Shown here in pieces: positions 8,925 to 18,785 of a stretch of DNA of 64,000 nt (its first letter is position 1; the number at the start of each line of letters is the position of its first letter). Position numbers and translations under genes: made by a program. Under the pieces are notes generated by a model. That model searched no databases, was not told the origin of the DNA, and saw nothing but the letters and a program-made list of their open reading frames with translations. Location: positions 186,001-250,000 of the forward strand of contig PBMG01000001.1 of assembly GCA_002722565.1 (NCBI GenBank). The letters are read 5' to 3'. The DNA comes from Acidimicrobiaceae bacterium. Lineage in GTDB: Bacteria > Actinomycetota > Acidimicrobiia > Acidimicrobiales > Poriferisodalaceae.

Positions 8925-9706
8925 TGGAACGGCAGAAACCGGAGTTGGCCCCCGGGGAGAACATCGTCCTGATAGATAATCGCCAACGCCGCTACTTAGT
9001 CACCTTGGAACCCGGCGGAGAGTTTCATTCGCATGCTGGGGTTATTCCCCACGACCAGGTAATCGGCAGTCTTGAAGGAAGTGAATACCGAACCGCCTCC
9101 AATGCTCGGTTTATCGGGTTGCGCCCAACACTGAATGATCACGTCTTGAAGATGCCGCGCGGGGCTCAAGTTATATACCCCAAAGATCTTGGCCCAATTC
9201 TCCTGTTGGCTGACATAGCGCCAAACCAAAAAGTCTTTGAATCAGGTGTTGGTTCGGGTGCACTATCGACAGCGCTGCTCAGAGTTGGTGCTCGGGTCAC
9301 GGGCTATGAAATACGTGAGGACTTCGCAGAGAACGCAAGATCCAACGTTGAACAATTCCTAGGGCCGGACGCCCTAGACCGCTACGAGGTCAAATTGCGC
9401 GACGCATACGAACCACATGACGACCACGGATTCGACCGTGCGGTCCTGGACCTTCCAGAACCGTGGCAGGTTGTACCTCACCTGGAATCGTCGTTAAGAC
9501 GTGGCGGGATCCTCGTTGCATACAATCCATCAGTCATACAAGTTCAGAATCTTCGACGGCGACTAGGGGAGGGGCCATGGGCTCTGACTGAAACTGTTGA
9601 GGTCCTCAATAGGACTTGGCACGTGGAAGGGCTATCTGTACGGCCGGACCACCGCATGGTTGCTCATACTGGCTTCTTGACTCACGCTCGGTTAATCGAG
9701 TCGTAA
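8924..9706 (+). CDS. trmI: tRNA (adenine-N1)-methyltransferase TrmI
   Basis: SAM-dependent enzyme forming 1-methyladenosine at position 58 of tRNA. The 260-residue protein has an N-terminal beta domain, then the Rossmann motif VFESGVGSGALSTALL near residue 105, the acidic ribose-binding GYEIREDF, and DRAVLDLPEPWQ, the TrmI signature for the catalytic aspartate region. Its place shortly upstream of the proteasome ATPase gene is the usual actinobacterial arrangement and supports the assignment. Confidence 0.93.
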   Translation: MERQKPELAPGENIVLIDNRQRRYLVTLEPGGEFHSHAGVIPHDQVIGSLEGSEYRTASNARFIGLRPTLNDHVLKMPRGAQVIYPKDLGPILLLADIAPNQKVFESGVGSGALSTALLRVGARVTGYEIREDFAENARSNVEQFLGPDALDRYEVKLRDAYEPHDDHGFDRAVLDLPEPWQVVPHLESSLRRGGILVAYNPSVIQVQNLRRRLGEGPWALTETVEVLNRTWHVEGLSVRPDHRMVAHTGFLTHARLIES

Positions 9707-9716
9707 ATGAGTCGTC

Positions 9717-10895
9717 GTGATATTTGACGGAATCGCCGCCAGCCTTTTGGTCGTTGCTGTGATCGCAGGGTGGCGAGGCGGCTTTGTCGGCCGGCTAGGC
9801 GCTTGGATCGGTTTTGCTGCCGGAGGCCTCGTAACAGCGCGGTGGATTCAACAGGGAATCGATGCTGTGAACCTTGAAGGCGAACATCAACGTCTTGCGG
9901 TAGCAGCGATAGCAGTTCTCCTGGGAGCATTTGTAGGGCACGCCATCGGCTGGCGGGTAGCACGCGGACTTCGAGGTTTAGTCCCTCGTCCCTTTAGATG
10001 GATCGATTCGTTGGTGGGGGTCATTGTCGCTACAGGTTCAGTTGCACTCTTCGTTTGGATCCTTCTACCTCCCTTGGCGGCCACCAACGGATGGCCTAAC
10101 CAACAAGCGAAGAACTCTCGAGTAGTGGAGCTGGTGGAGAAGTACTCTCCCGTTGCACCCTCCGTCACCGGACTCTTGGGTCAACTTTTAAACGAATGGC
10201 CAAATATCCCAGGTTTTGAGTCAGCCTCTGGCCCGCTCGACGTTGGAGATCCACCGGTTGAAATCTCAGTGGCAGGGGAAGTTCTGGAAGTCGCAGCCGC
10301 TTCCATCGCTCGAGTTAGCGCAGTTGCTTGTAGTCAGCGGCAAGACGGTACAGCTTTCGTGGTAGCACCTAATTTGTTGCTGACAAACGCCCACGTGGTG
10401 GCCGGTTCCCTGGATGTCGAGGTCGCCGTGTCGAGCAAGGCATTACAGCCAGCAACGGTCACGGCATTCGACCCCGAAAGAGATCTTGCCCTCCTTCGGA
10501 TCGAGACATCCCTGCCATCATTGGCGCTCCAGTCGCCGCTGGCAGGGCAGCTTGCAGCTGTGATCGGACATCCTGCGGGAGGCCCGCTACGAACATCACC
10601 AATACGCTTAGTAGAGCGGGTGACTGCCAATGGCCGTGACCTGTATGACTCAATGGACACTCAGCGAAAAATTTGGTTCGCTGCAGCAAAACTCCAATCC
10701 GGCGACAGCGGCGCGCCCGTGATCGACACCAACGGCGATGTGCTCGGAATAATATTCGCTGTTGCACCGCCTGCTACACCTGAGTACGAACGAGCCGCCT
10801 ATGTGCTGGATCGCGCAGAGATAGCAGCGTTCATGGCAGAAGTAGCGGCCTTCGAGGACCGCAGCGTGGTGAATACTGGCCAATGTTTGAAATAA
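9717..10895 (+). CDS. MarP-like membrane serine protease (CvpA plus trypsin-like domains)
   Basis: A 392-residue periplasmic-side serine protease anchored by an N-terminal CvpA-type domain with about four membrane helices within residues 1-120. The protease domain has the catalytic triad visible as His226 (LLTNAHVV), Asp256 (ERDLALL) and Ser331 (SGDSGAPV). Cys205 and Cys390 match in position the two cysteines that form the regulatory disulphide in mycobacterial MarP (Rv3671c). MarP is required for acid and oxidative stress resistance in mycobacteria; the same role here is inferred. The start is a GTG at 9717, ten bases after trmI. Confidence 0.88.
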   Translation: MIFDGIAASLLVVAVIAGWRGGFVGRLGAWIGFAAGGLVTARWIQQGIDAVNLEGEHQRLAVAAIAVLLGAFVGHAIGWRVARGLRGLVPRPFRWIDSLVGVIVATGSVALFVWILLPPLAATNGWPNQQAKNSRVVELVEKYSPVAPSVTGLLGQLLNEWPNIPGFESASGPLDVGDPPVEISVAGEVLEVAAASIARVSAVACSQRQDGTAFVVAPNLLLTNAHVVAGSLDVEVAVSSKALQPATVTAFDPERDLALLRIETSLPSLALQSPLAGQLAAVIGHPAGGPLRTSPIRLVERVTANGRDLYDSMDTQRKIWFAAAKLQSGDSGAPVIDTNGDVLGIIFAVAPPATPEYERAAYVLDRAEIAAFMAEVAAFEDRSVVNTGQCLK

Positions 10896-10931
10896 ATAAG
10901 GTGACGCCGGCTTCCCGGTGAGACCTGTATC

Positions 10932-11159
10932 TCAAGCCTCAATGTATATGCACTCGCCAGGGCACTCTTCAGCCGATTCGATGACAGCGTCTAGCTGGCC
11001 GTCAGGGAAATTTGCGAGCCCTTCGGCTCCACCCGCAAGGGTGTTTCCTTCTTCGACAACGTATGCCAAGCCATCATCGAGAAGAGTAAACACATCGGGG
11101 GCTATCTCTTCGCAGAGGCCATCGCCTGTGCAGAGGTCTTGGTCAATCCAAACCTTCAT
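10932..11159 (-). CDS. Small [3Fe-4S]/[4Fe-4S] ferredoxin
   Basis: A 75-residue ferredoxin of the type that feeds electrons to actinobacterial cytochromes P450. The first cysteines are in DLCTGDGLCEEIAPDVF and the last in AEECPGECIYIEA; the second position of the usual CxxxxxC set is replaced (Gly), as in single-cluster [3Fe-4S] ferredoxins. The longer reading frame to 11285 is rejected because MKVWIDQDLC is the typical opening. It is convergent with the MarP gene (36-base gap) and divergent from the proteasome ATPase. No P450 is in the window. Confidence 0.88.
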   Translation of the reverse strand: MKVWIDQDLCTGDGLCEEIAPDVFTLLDDGLAYVVEEGNTLAGGAEGLANFPDGQLDAVIESAEECPGECIYIEA

Positions 11160-11370
11160 GTAAGTGCCTTTCTTCTTCGTGCAGAAAAACTCGGCGGATC
11201 CAGGGCTGGCTGCGTTTCGGAAGAAAAGCAGCCATTTCCAATTTACCCTGCGCGAAGGGTCCTGACACAGCATTTCCGGGGCCACTCAAAAGGTTTTTGA
11301 TGGTTGAGCCACTTCAGTCGTCGTTTCGTGTAGCTTCCCGTCCAGACACCTCCCGCGCATGAGGATCGCT

Positions 11371-13140
11371 ATGTCGAATCAAGATGATACGAGTGACCCA
11401 GAAAGCACCCCCGGCGCCCTTCCCGCGCTCAGGAGTCAGATCCGGGCCCTCGAATCCGAAGTAAGTCTTTTGCGTCGAAAGCTGGTTGACACCCCCAAGC
11501 GTGTCACAACCCTGGAAGAACGGCTTCTCGAAACCAAGGCTCAACTAGCGCAAGCTGTATCTCAGAATGAGAAACTTACTTTTACTCTTCGTGAGGCTCG
11601 CGAACACATAGCGACACTTCGAGAAGAAGTTGAAAAATTAACTCAACCTCCCTCGGCCTACGGAACCTTCATCGGACGGAACGAGGACGGTACAGTCGAT
11701 GTCCACACGAACGGCCGAAAGGTCCGGGTCAGTCTGCACCCAGAGCTAGATAGCGCTGAACTTGAGGCAGGGGCTGAAGTCGTCTTAAACGAATCACTCA
11801 ATGTTGTTATGGCTCGAGACCCTGAGTCTTCGGGCGAAGTCGTTGTTCTGAAGGAAGTTCTCGCTGACGGTCAACGAGCGCTCGTTACAGGACGTGCGGA
11901 CGAAGAACGAGTCGTGGATCTTGGAGATCACCTAAAAGGCCAAACTATGAGGTCAGGAGACAGCCTCTTATTGGACGTCCGAGCTAACTTCGTTCTTGAG
12001 CGTTTGCCGCGACCAGAGGTTGATGACCTGCTTCTGGAAGAGGTTCCCGATGTGACCTATGACGCCATTGGCGGCTTGGATGGTCAGATCGAACAGATTA
12101 CGGATGCAGTCGAACTGCCTTACCTTCATCAGCATCTCTTCCGCGAATACGACCTTCCGGCACCAAAAGGGATCTTGCTCTACGGGCCACCCGGTTGTGG
12201 CAAAACCCTCATAGCTAAGGCCGTTGCGAATTCTCTCGCCAAGAAGGTGGCCGAGGCTGCTGGCGACAACAATGCTCAAAGCTTTTTCATCAATATTAAG
12301 GGCCCTGAACTTCTCAATAAATACGTTGGCGAGACAGAGAGGCAAATACGTCAGATCTTTCAACGAGCCAGGGAAAAGGCAAGTGAAGGCTGGCCCGTGA
12401 TCGTGTTCTTCGATGAGATGGAATCTCTCTTTCGGACTCGCGGTAGTGGAATCAGTTCAGACATGGAGTCAACGGTTGTGCCTCAGTTGCTCGCTGAGAT
12501 TGATGGTGTGGAGGGCCTGCGGAATGTGATTGTCATCGGAGCCTCTAATCGAGAGGACTTGATAGACCCGGCTATCCTCCGACCTGGGCGGCTAGACGTC
12601 AAAATCAAGATTCATAGGCCAGATGAAAGTGCGGCGTCTGCCATTTTTACGACGTACCTGACCGCTACTGTGCCGATCGACCCGATCGAGATCGATGAGC
12701 TTGGCGGTGGCGATCCCGACAAAGCGATAAGGGTAATGATCGAACGCACGGTAGAAGAGATGTATCGACCCGAGGACCACAATCGCTTTTTGGAAGTCAC
12801 TTACCAAAATGGCGACAAAGAAATCATGTACTTTAAAGACTTCGCGTCGGGGGCGATGATCGAAAACATCGTGCGGCGCTCGAAGAAGACGGCTATTAAA
12901 CGCTCTATAGCGACTGGTAGCTACGGAATACGCCTAGATGACCTGCTCGGTTCAATCCGACAGGAATACAAAGAACACGAAGATCTACCTAACACCACTA
13001 ATCCGGATGACTGGGCCAAGATTTCGGGTAAAAAGGGCGAACGGATTATCTTCATACGAACCCTTTTGAGTGGCGATGATGAATTCACCGGCGAAGGTGG
13101 AAGAGCCATTGAAAGAGTTCAAACAGGTCAGTATCTCTAA
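11371..13140 (+). CDS. arc: Proteasome-associated AAA ATPase (ARC/Mpa)
   Basis: Hexameric unfoldase that captures pupylated proteins and feeds them to the 20S proteasome. Visible parts are an N-terminal coiled coil (about residues 20-95) that binds Pup, an OB-fold region (about 95-230), and the AAA module with Walker A GPPGCGKT near residue 272 and Walker B VIVFFDEM. The last residues are GQYL, the gate-opening tail that docks into the proteasome alpha ring. ATG 11371 is preferred to ATG 11359 because GAGG sits seven bases before it. First gene of the Pup-proteasome operon. A ferredoxin gene lies divergently upstream with about 210 bases between, which should hold the operon promoter. Confidence 0.96.
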   Translation: MSNQDDTSDPESTPGALPALRSQIRALESEVSLLRRKLVDTPKRVTTLEERLLETKAQLAQAVSQNEKLTFTLREAREHIATLREEVEKLTQPPSAYGTFIGRNEDGTVDVHTNGRKVRVSLHPELDSAELEAGAEVVLNESLNVVMARDPESSGEVVVLKEVLADGQRALVTGRADEERVVDLGDHLKGQTMRSGDSLLLDVRANFVLERLPRPEVDDLLLEEVPDVTYDAIGGLDGQIEQITDAVELPYLHQHLFREYDLPAPKGILLYGPPGCGKTLIAKAVANSLAKKVAEAAGDNNAQSFFINIKGPELLNKYVGETERQIRQIFQRAREKASEGWPVIVFFDEMESLFRTRGSGISSDMESTVVPQLLAEIDGVEGLRNVIVIGASNREDLIDPAILRPGRLDVKIKIHRPDESAASAIFTTYLTATVPIDPIEIDELGGGDPDKAIRVMIERTVEEMYRPEDHNRFLEVTYQNGDKEIMYFKDFASGAMIENIVRRSKKTAIKRSIATGSYGIRLDDLLGSIRQEYKEHEDLPNTTNPDDWAKISGKKGERIIFIRTLLSGDDEFTGEGGRAIERVQTGQYL

Positions 13141-13168
13141 GGGCCGTTCTCGACGCTAAGGTCGGAGT

Positions 13169-14662
13169 GTGGCCGTACACAAGGTTCTGGGAATAGAAAC
13201 CGAGTTTGGGATTCTTCACCGCAATGAAGGGGACTCAAATCCCGTAGCGGCGTCATCCATGATCATCAATGCATATGTGAACGGATTCTTGGAGCGTCGA
13301 GTCGGCTGGGATTTCGAAGACGAACACCCCGGAGTTGATGCTAGGGGTTTCAACGAATTCGATGCTCTCGCTCCAGAAATAGAAACGCACCTAGTGAATG
13401 CCGTGTTGACTAACGGCGCTCGATACTACGTAGACCACGCTCACCCCGAACTCTCGACCCCTGAATGCACGGACGCGCTTCAATGCACTACTTACGATCG
13501 TGCTGCTGAAGAGATCCTCATCCGCTCGATGGAAAAAGCAAACGAGCTTCTTCCAGATGGGGAAGAGCTCGTGATTCATAAGAACAACAGTGATGGCAAG
13601 GGCAACAGCTACGGGTGTCACGAGAATTACCTCGTTGACCGGTCGGTCCCATTCGGGCGCATTGTTAATGAAGTGATGCCCTATTTCATTTCTAGGCAAG
13701 TCTTTTGTGGAGCCGGAAAGGTTGGTTCGGAAGCTCCTGGACTAACGCACTCTGATGTCCCGTTTCAGATAACGCAACGGGCCGATTTTTTCGAAGAGGA
13801 AGTAGGTCTTGAAACCACGCTCAAACGGCCAATCGTTAACACTCGCGATGAGCCGCATGCCGATAGTAAGAAATATCGCCGCCTTCACGTAATTGTTGGG
13901 GACGCAAATATGAGCGAAGTGCAGACTTATCTGAAGTTAGGTGTTACCGCAATAGTCTTAGCGATGATCGACGACAACATGGCACCTAACGACTGTGCCT
14001 TCGAAACGTCCGTTCAGAGCTTGCGCCAAATCAGCTACGACATTGACTTAGTAACGGTGCATCGCTTGGCTAACGGAGAAAAAGTATCGGCCCTCGACGT
14101 TCAATGGGCTTATTACGCTGCTGCCGAAAAATGGGCGGACCGAAACGGGTTCGATGTTGTAGGGGGTCGTGATATCGGTCTGGATCTAATGCAACGTTGG
14201 CACGATGTCCTTGTAGCTCTTGAGAATGATCCAGACTCCCTTTCGGATTCAATCGATTGGATAGCGAAGCGTAGGCTGTACGAGGGTTACCGGGAGAGAC
14301 ACGAGCTTGAATGGTCCGACCCGAGGCTAGCCGCACTGGATCTCCAATATCACGACCTGAGACCAGATAAGGGGTTGGCGAGGCGGATCGGACTGCGAAG
14401 AATTTCTGATGATTCTGAGGTTGAAGCCGCCGTCGATAATCCTCCGCCATCGACTCGTGCGTACTTTAGAGGGCGTTGCCTTGAGCGGTATCCCGATGAA
14501 ATCGTCGCAGCTAATTGGGATTCGATGGTTTTCGATATCGGAACTGACCCTTTACGCAGGGTGCCAATGCTCGAGCCTTTGAGGGGAACCGCTGCTCACG
14601 TGGGTAACTTGTTGGACGAATGTGCAAATGCAGCAGAGCTATTGCGGCGCTTGGGAGCGTAA
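13169..14662 (+). CDS. dop: Pup deamidase/depupylase Dop
   Basis: Glutamine-synthetase-fold enzyme that removes Pup from substrates (and deamidates Pup-Gln where needed). The 497-residue protein begins with VLGIETEFGIL, the Dop form of the PafA/Dop nucleotide-site motif, and contains [17 protein letters not shown] and [19 protein letters not shown]-type stretches shared with PafA. The HSDVPFQITQRADFF segment after GLT corresponds to the Dop-loop region. GTG start at 13169. Because Pup here ends in Glu, the deamidase activity should be unnecessary and depupylation the main role. Confidence 0.95.
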   Translation: MAVHKVLGIETEFGILHRNEGDSNPVAASSMIINAYVNGFLERRVGWDFEDEHPGVDARGFNEFDALAPEIETHLVNAVLTNGARYYVDHAHPELSTPECTDALQCTTYDRAAEEILIRSMEKANELLPDGEELVIHKNNSDGKGNSYGCHENYLVDRSVPFGRIVNEVMPYFISRQVFCGAGKVGSEAPGLTHSDVPFQITQRADFFEEEVGLETTLKRPIVNTRDEPHADSKKYRRLHVIVGDANMSEVQTYLKLGVTAIVLAMIDDNMAPNDCAFETSVQSLRQISYDIDLVTVHRLANGEKVSALDVQWAYYAAAEKWADRNGFDVVGGRDIGLDLMQRWHDVLVALENDPDSLSDSIDWIAKRRLYEGYRERHELEWSDPRLAALDLQYHDLRPDKGLARRIGLRRISDDSEVEAAVDNPPPSTRAYFRGRCLERYPDEIVAANWDSMVFDIGTDPLRRVPMLEPLRGTAAHVGNLLDECANAAELLRRLGA

Positions 14663-14697
14663 GAAACCAATAGAATCCCACCGGTAGGAGGCTTTTG

Positions 14698-14889
14698 ATG
14701 GCTGAACAGGAACAACGGCGCCGATCCGCACCCCGAACGGACGACGTTGAGCTAGATGAAACTGAAACGGGACAGGCAGGCGAAGAGCTAAAGGCTGAGC
14801 TGGACGACTTGCTCGACGAGATAGACGATGTCCTTGAGACCAACGCCGAAGAATTCGTCAAAAACTACGTACAAAAGGGCGGGGAGTGA
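14698..14889 (+). CDS. pup: Prokaryotic ubiquitin-like protein Pup
   Basis: A 63-residue disordered tag joined to target lysines by PafA. It has the acidic helical region [18 protein letters not shown] followed by [15 protein letters not shown]. The C-terminus is Gly-Gly-Glu, the ready-to-ligate form, rather than the Gly-Gly-Gln of mycobacteria. The ATG at 14698 has a good GGTAGGAGG upstream; a TTG one codon earlier is disregarded. Sits between dop and prcB. Confidence 0.96.
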   Translation: MAEQEQRRRSAPRTDDVELDETETGQAGEELKAELDDLLDEIDDVLETNAEEFVKNYVQKGGE

Positions 14890-14894
14890 CTTCC

Positions 14895-15671
14895 ATGCCA
14901 TTCCACGTTGCGGGGGATGACCCCGGGACGGACTTTGTGAACCTCTTGCGCCAAAATGGGCTCGATCCGTTTCCCCCAGCGTTGCCGGGGACAATTGATG
15001 CAGGGCATGCTACGACCGTCTTGGCTGTTCGTTATGAGCGTGGAGTGGTAGTAGCCGGCGATCGCCGAGCGACCTCCGGCCACCTGATTAGCCATCGAGA
15101 CATGGAGAAGGTGTTCGCGGCTGATGAGTATTCTGCCGTGGCGATCGCAGGCGCAGCAGGGCCCGCGATCCAGATGGTCCGAGTCTTCCAACTCCAGCTT
15201 GAGTATTACGAGAAGATCGAGGGCAAGCCGCTGACGTTGGAAGGTAAAGCGAACCAACTGGCGGAGATGCTTAGAGGGCACCTACCCCAGGCAATGCAAG
15301 GGTTGGCAGTGGTGCCAATTTTTGCTGGCTTTGACCCGGCACGAGGGGCTGGGCGTCTTTTCCAGTTCGACGTCACAGGCGGACGCTACGAAGAACAAGA
15401 TTTTGCTACTAGCGGTTCTGGAAGCCTTCATGCTGGCACTGTCGTCAAGCTTGGGTATAGGCCGGATATGTCGGAATCGGACGCTCTGTCGCTTTCAGTG
15501 AAAGCGCTTTGGCATGCAGCCGACGAAGACAGTGCTACCGGGGGGCCAGACCCTATTCGGGGTATCTATCCGGTGCTGGCCGTGATCAACGACGAGGGTT
15601 TCCGTGCACTGAGTGACGAAGAGTCAGGTGCTGTGTTCGCGGACTTCAGAGAAGAATTAACGGAAGGGTAG
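14895..15671 (+). CDS. prcB: 20S proteasome beta subunit PrcB
   Basis: Catalytic subunit of the 20S core. With the ATG at 14895 there is a propeptide of about 39 residues, then the processing point before the double threonine in GHATTVLAVRYERG; the first Thr should become the active N-terminal nucleophile. GVVVAGDRRAT is the conserved lysine/aspartate-containing strand region (with Arg pairs typical of actinobacterial PrcB). A GTG at 14886, overlapping the pup stop, is an alternative start; GGGGAG eight bases before ATG 14895 favours the latter. Confidence 0.95.
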   Translation: MPFHVAGDDPGTDFVNLLRQNGLDPFPPALPGTIDAGHATTVLAVRYERGVVVAGDRRATSGHLISHRDMEKVFAADEYSAVAIAGAAGPAIQMVRVFQLQLEYYEKIEGKPLTLEGKANQLAEMLRGHLPQAMQGLAVVPIFAGFDPARGAGRLFQFDVTGGRYEEQDFATSGSGSLHAGTVVKLGYRPDMSESDALSLSVKALWHAADEDSATGGPDPIRGIYPVLAVINDEGFRALSDEESGAVFADFREELTEG

Positions 15672-15679
15672 GAGCAGCG

Positions 15680-16357
15680 ATGGCGATGCCTGGCATGTAC
15701 GTCAGCCCCGAGCAGTTGATGCAAGACCGTGCGGACTATGCGCGAAAGGGAATCTCGCGGGGTCGCAGCCTCGCTGCAGTCGAATACAGCGGAGGCATAG
15801 CCCTTGTGGCAGAAAACGCTAGTGCTACTCTGCGAAAAGTCTCAGAAATCTATGACCGAATCGCGTTCGGTGGTGTCGGTCGGTACAACGAGTTTGATCA
15901 GTTGCGAATCGCTGGAGTTCGATATGCCGAACTTAAGGGGTATCAATACAGCCGGGAGGATGTTGATGCTCGGAGCTTGGCAAATCAATACGCTCAAATG
16001 CTCGGCCAGATTTTCACACACGAGATGAAGCCAATGGAGGTGGAAATCGTTGTCGCTGAAATTGACCCCACCGGGAAGCCCGAGCTGTATCGAATTCAAT
16101 ACGACGGCACGGTCGCGGACGAGCAACATTGGTGTTGTATCGGTGGTGATGCAGAGGCCGTCCTGCAACGACTGAAAGACGGCTGGTCGGTTGATCTCGA
16201 TCGCGACGCTGCAGTGCGTTTGGCGGTGAGCGCTCTAGCTGGGCCTGATCGCTCTATCGTCGCGGAAGAACTTGAAGTTGCAGTCCTATCAAGCGGTAAC
16301 GGACGGCGATGCTTCAAGAGGCTCGACGACGCGGAAACCGACAGTCTTCTTACCTAA
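15680..16357 (+). CDS. prcA: 20S proteasome alpha subunit PrcA
   Basis: Structural and gating subunit of the 20S proteasome. The 225-residue protein starts MAMPGMYVSPEQLMQDRADYARKG-like (first part MAMPGMYVSPEQ), the typical actinobacterial alpha N-terminus, followed by GISRGRSLAAVEYSGG. It has no catalytic threonine or propeptide. It lies eight bases after prcB with GGAG before the ATG, as in other actinobacterial loci. Confidence 0.95.
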   Translation: MAMPGMYVSPEQLMQDRADYARKGISRGRSLAAVEYSGGIALVAENASATLRKVSEIYDRIAFGGVGRYNEFDQLRIAGVRYAELKGYQYSREDVDARSLANQYAQMLGQIFTHEMKPMEVEIVVAEIDPTGKPELYRIQYDGTVADEQHWCCIGGDAEAVLQRLKDGWSVDLDRDAAVRLAVSALAGPDRSIVAEELEVAVLSSGNGRRCFKRLDDAETDSLLT

Positions 16358-16425
16358 GAGAATTTGAAGGTCCACGCGTTCTAGCGCTGCCAGTTCACCT
16401 AGATACCGGGAAGTAACGATACGGT

Positions 16426-17793
16426 GTGCCCGTGCAACGACGGATCATGGGACTTGAGAATGAATACGGAGTCACCTGCACAATTCGCGGTCAGCGAAGG
16501 CTCAGCCCTGACGAAGTTGCCCGGTATCTATTTCGCAGAGTCGTCTCTTGGGGTCGGTCGAGCAACGTCTTCCTTGCAAACGGGGCCCGTCTCTACCTAG
16601 ACGTCGGCTCGCACCCTGAATATGCAACTCCGGAGTGCGACTCTGTATACGACGTCATCTGTCACGACCGCGCCGGTGAGCGAATTTTGGAGCGACTCGT
16701 TGACAATGCAGAAGAGCGCCTTACCGAAGAAGGAATTACGGGAAGCACTATTTACTTGTTTAAGAACAACACGGACAGTGCTGGAAACAGTTATGGCTGT
16801 CATGAGAACTATTTGACGAGTCGAAGAGATGACTTTTCTAACTATGCAGAAGTGCTGATTCCGTTCCTTGTAACGCGACAGATTTATACAGGAGCGGGCA
16901 AGGTCTTACAGAGCGCAAGGGGCGCGATGTACAGCATCGCTCAGCGAGCCGAACACATTTGGGAAGGGGTATCAAGCGCGACTACTCGAAGTCGGCCAAT
17001 TATCAACACGCGAGATGAGCCCCACGCGGATGCTGAACGCTTCAGGCGGCTGCATGTCATCGTTGGGGACTCGAATATGAGTGAGTACACCTCTTTCCTG
17101 AAGGTAGGAGCCACAGCGTTGTTGCTTAGAATGATGGAGGACCCGAGTGTCGTGCTGCGTGATCTCACACTCGAAAATCCGATTCGGGCAATTCGTGAAA
17201 TAAGTCATGACATCACTTGTCGGCGTCGAGTTCGACTGGCCAGTGGGCGAGAGGCGAGCGCGTTTGAGATTCAGTCTGAATATCTTGAGCGCGCCCAGCG
17301 TTTCGCTGAACACAATGATTTGAACGCCGAAGAGAAGAAGGCTTTATCAATGTGGGAACATTGCATGGATGCCATCGAACAAGACCCACTTACCTTGGAC
17401 CGTGAGGTTGATTGGGTAATCAAGTACCACCTGTTGGAGCGTTACAAGGCTAAACACCAGCTAGAGCTTGCCGATCCGCGGGCTGCTTTACTGGATCTGC
17501 AGTACCACGACGTCAACCAAAATAGAGGGGTGTTCTATTTGATGCAGAGCAACGGCCTTGTAGAGCGAGTCCTAGACGACGGCGATGTAGAGAACGCGAT
17601 CGAGCAACCCCCTCAGACGACCAGGGCGAAGCTCCGCGGGGACTTCGTCCGTCAGGCCAAAGAAAAGAAACGAGACTATACGGTCGACTGGGTTCATTTG
17701 AAGCTGAACGACCAGGCGCAGAGAACGGTGTTGTGCAAGGACCCCTTCGTGGCACAAGACGATCGAGTCGAAGCCCTCATCGAATCGTTGTAG
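16426..17793 (+). CDS. pafA: Pup-protein ligase PafA
   Basis: ATP-dependent ligase that joins the C-terminal glutamate of Pup to substrate lysines. The 455-residue protein begins [14 protein letters not shown], with the PafA-type GxExEYG nucleotide motif, and includes [19 protein letters not shown] and [18 protein letters not shown]. It lacks the Dop-specific loop region. GTG start at 16426, with a second in-frame GTG two codons later. Last core gene of the Pup-proteasome operon; DUF3866 follows after eight bases. Confidence 0.95.
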   Translation: MPVQRRIMGLENEYGVTCTIRGQRRLSPDEVARYLFRRVVSWGRSSNVFLANGARLYLDVGSHPEYATPECDSVYDVICHDRAGERILERLVDNAEERLTEEGITGSTIYLFKNNTDSAGNSYGCHENYLTSRRDDFSNYAEVLIPFLVTRQIYTGAGKVLQSARGAMYSIAQRAEHIWEGVSSATTRSRPIINTRDEPHADAERFRRLHVIVGDSNMSEYTSFLKVGATALLLRMMEDPSVVLRDLTLENPIRAIREISHDITCRRRVRLASGREASAFEIQSEYLERAQRFAEHNDLNAEEKKALSMWEHCMDAIEQDPLTLDREVDWVIKYHLLERYKAKHQLELADPRAALLDLQYHDVNQNRGVFYLMQSNGLVERVLDDGDVENAIEQPPQTTRAKLRGDFVRQAKEKKRDYTVDWVHLKLNDQAQRTVLCKDPFVAQDDRVEALIESL

Positions 17794-17801
17794 GCCTCGA
17801 G

Positions 17802-18785
17802 ATGCCACGATTTCAGTCAGCAACAGTCAGCGAGATAATTGAACAACGCGATGGCCTCCAAAAAGTCAAGTTAGACGATGGCTCGCGTGCCTACGCCTTA
17901 ACCGACGTAGTTGGGAGGCCACAAATAGGTGATGTGGTAATCGTCAACACAATCGCCGTTGAGCTTGCATTGGGTACTGGCGGCTGGCATGTAGTCCATT
18001 GGGTTGAGGGCAAGCGGAATCCGTCGCCGAGACCCGAGGAAAACGTTCTGAAGGCTCGATACTTGTCAGAACAGATTGAGGTTTCACCTCACATCTCAAC
18101 GCGGAGTGATCTTCAAGGGGCGCGCGTCCTCCTTTGTCTATTGCACAGCCATATTGGAGCCGTGGCCATCACTTCAGCTTCGGCCCGCCTCGGTTATCTG
18201 ATGACGGATCAAGCATCGTTGCCTTTGGCGCTAAGTGACCTTGCGCAACAATTGATAGAAGTGAATCGGCTTGCCATGACGGCAACCGCTGGGCAGGCCT
18301 TCGGAGGCGACCTTGAGGTAGTCAATGTGCCTTCGGGTGTGGCGGGCTTGTTGGACAATGACTGTCCACGAATTCTGGTTGGTGCCGGGCCGGGGCATGT
18401 AGGGACAGCGTCTCCCTTGGGATTCTCGGGACTTGAGTTGGCGGGCCATGCATCCGTACTTAAATCTCTAGGTGCGGAAGTGGGGCTATGCGTACGAGCG
18501 TCGGATGTAGATGCCCGGGAACGTCATCAGGGGATTAGTCATCACACGGAGACCATTCTCAGGGCCATACCAAACCAAATCGAAGTCCCGGTGCCGTTGG
18601 GTTTCGATACCGCGTGGGTCAGTGATATGGGACACATGCCGCGATCGATGGAGCCGACTGACGTCTCCGCCGCCATTAGTGAGACGGGGCTAACTGTTAC
18701 AACGATGACGAGGCCACTAGCGGAAGATACTTTGGCTTGTTTATACCTCGGTGCGGCATCGGCCTGGCTTATGGGGGACACCTAA
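17802..18785 (+). CDS. DUF3866 family protein
   Basis: A 327-residue protein of the DUF3866 family, which in Actinobacteria often lies directly after pafA. Typical parts are an N-terminal beta region (GDVVIVNTIAVELALGTGG, WHVVHW) and later AGPGHVGTASPLGFSGLE with many small residues. The ATG at 17802 is chosen over an ATG 69 bases upstream that lies inside pafA. No function is established; the neighbourhood hints at proteostasis, but this is only association. The stop overlaps lepB by one base. Confidence 0.85.
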   Translation: MPRFQSATVSEIIEQRDGLQKVKLDDGSRAYALTDVVGRPQIGDVVIVNTIAVELALGTGGWHVVHWVEGKRNPSPRPEENVLKARYLSEQIEVSPHISTRSDLQGARVLLCLLHSHIGAVAITSASARLGYLMTDQASLPLALSDLAQQLIEVNRLAMTATAGQAFGGDLEVVNVPSGVAGLLDNDCPRILVGAGPGHVGTASPLGFSGLELAGHASVLKSLGAEVGLCVRASDVDARERHQGISHHTETILRAIPNQIEVPVPLGFDTAWVSDMGHMPRSMEPTDVSAAISETGLTVTTMTRPLAEDTLACLYLGAASAWLMGDT

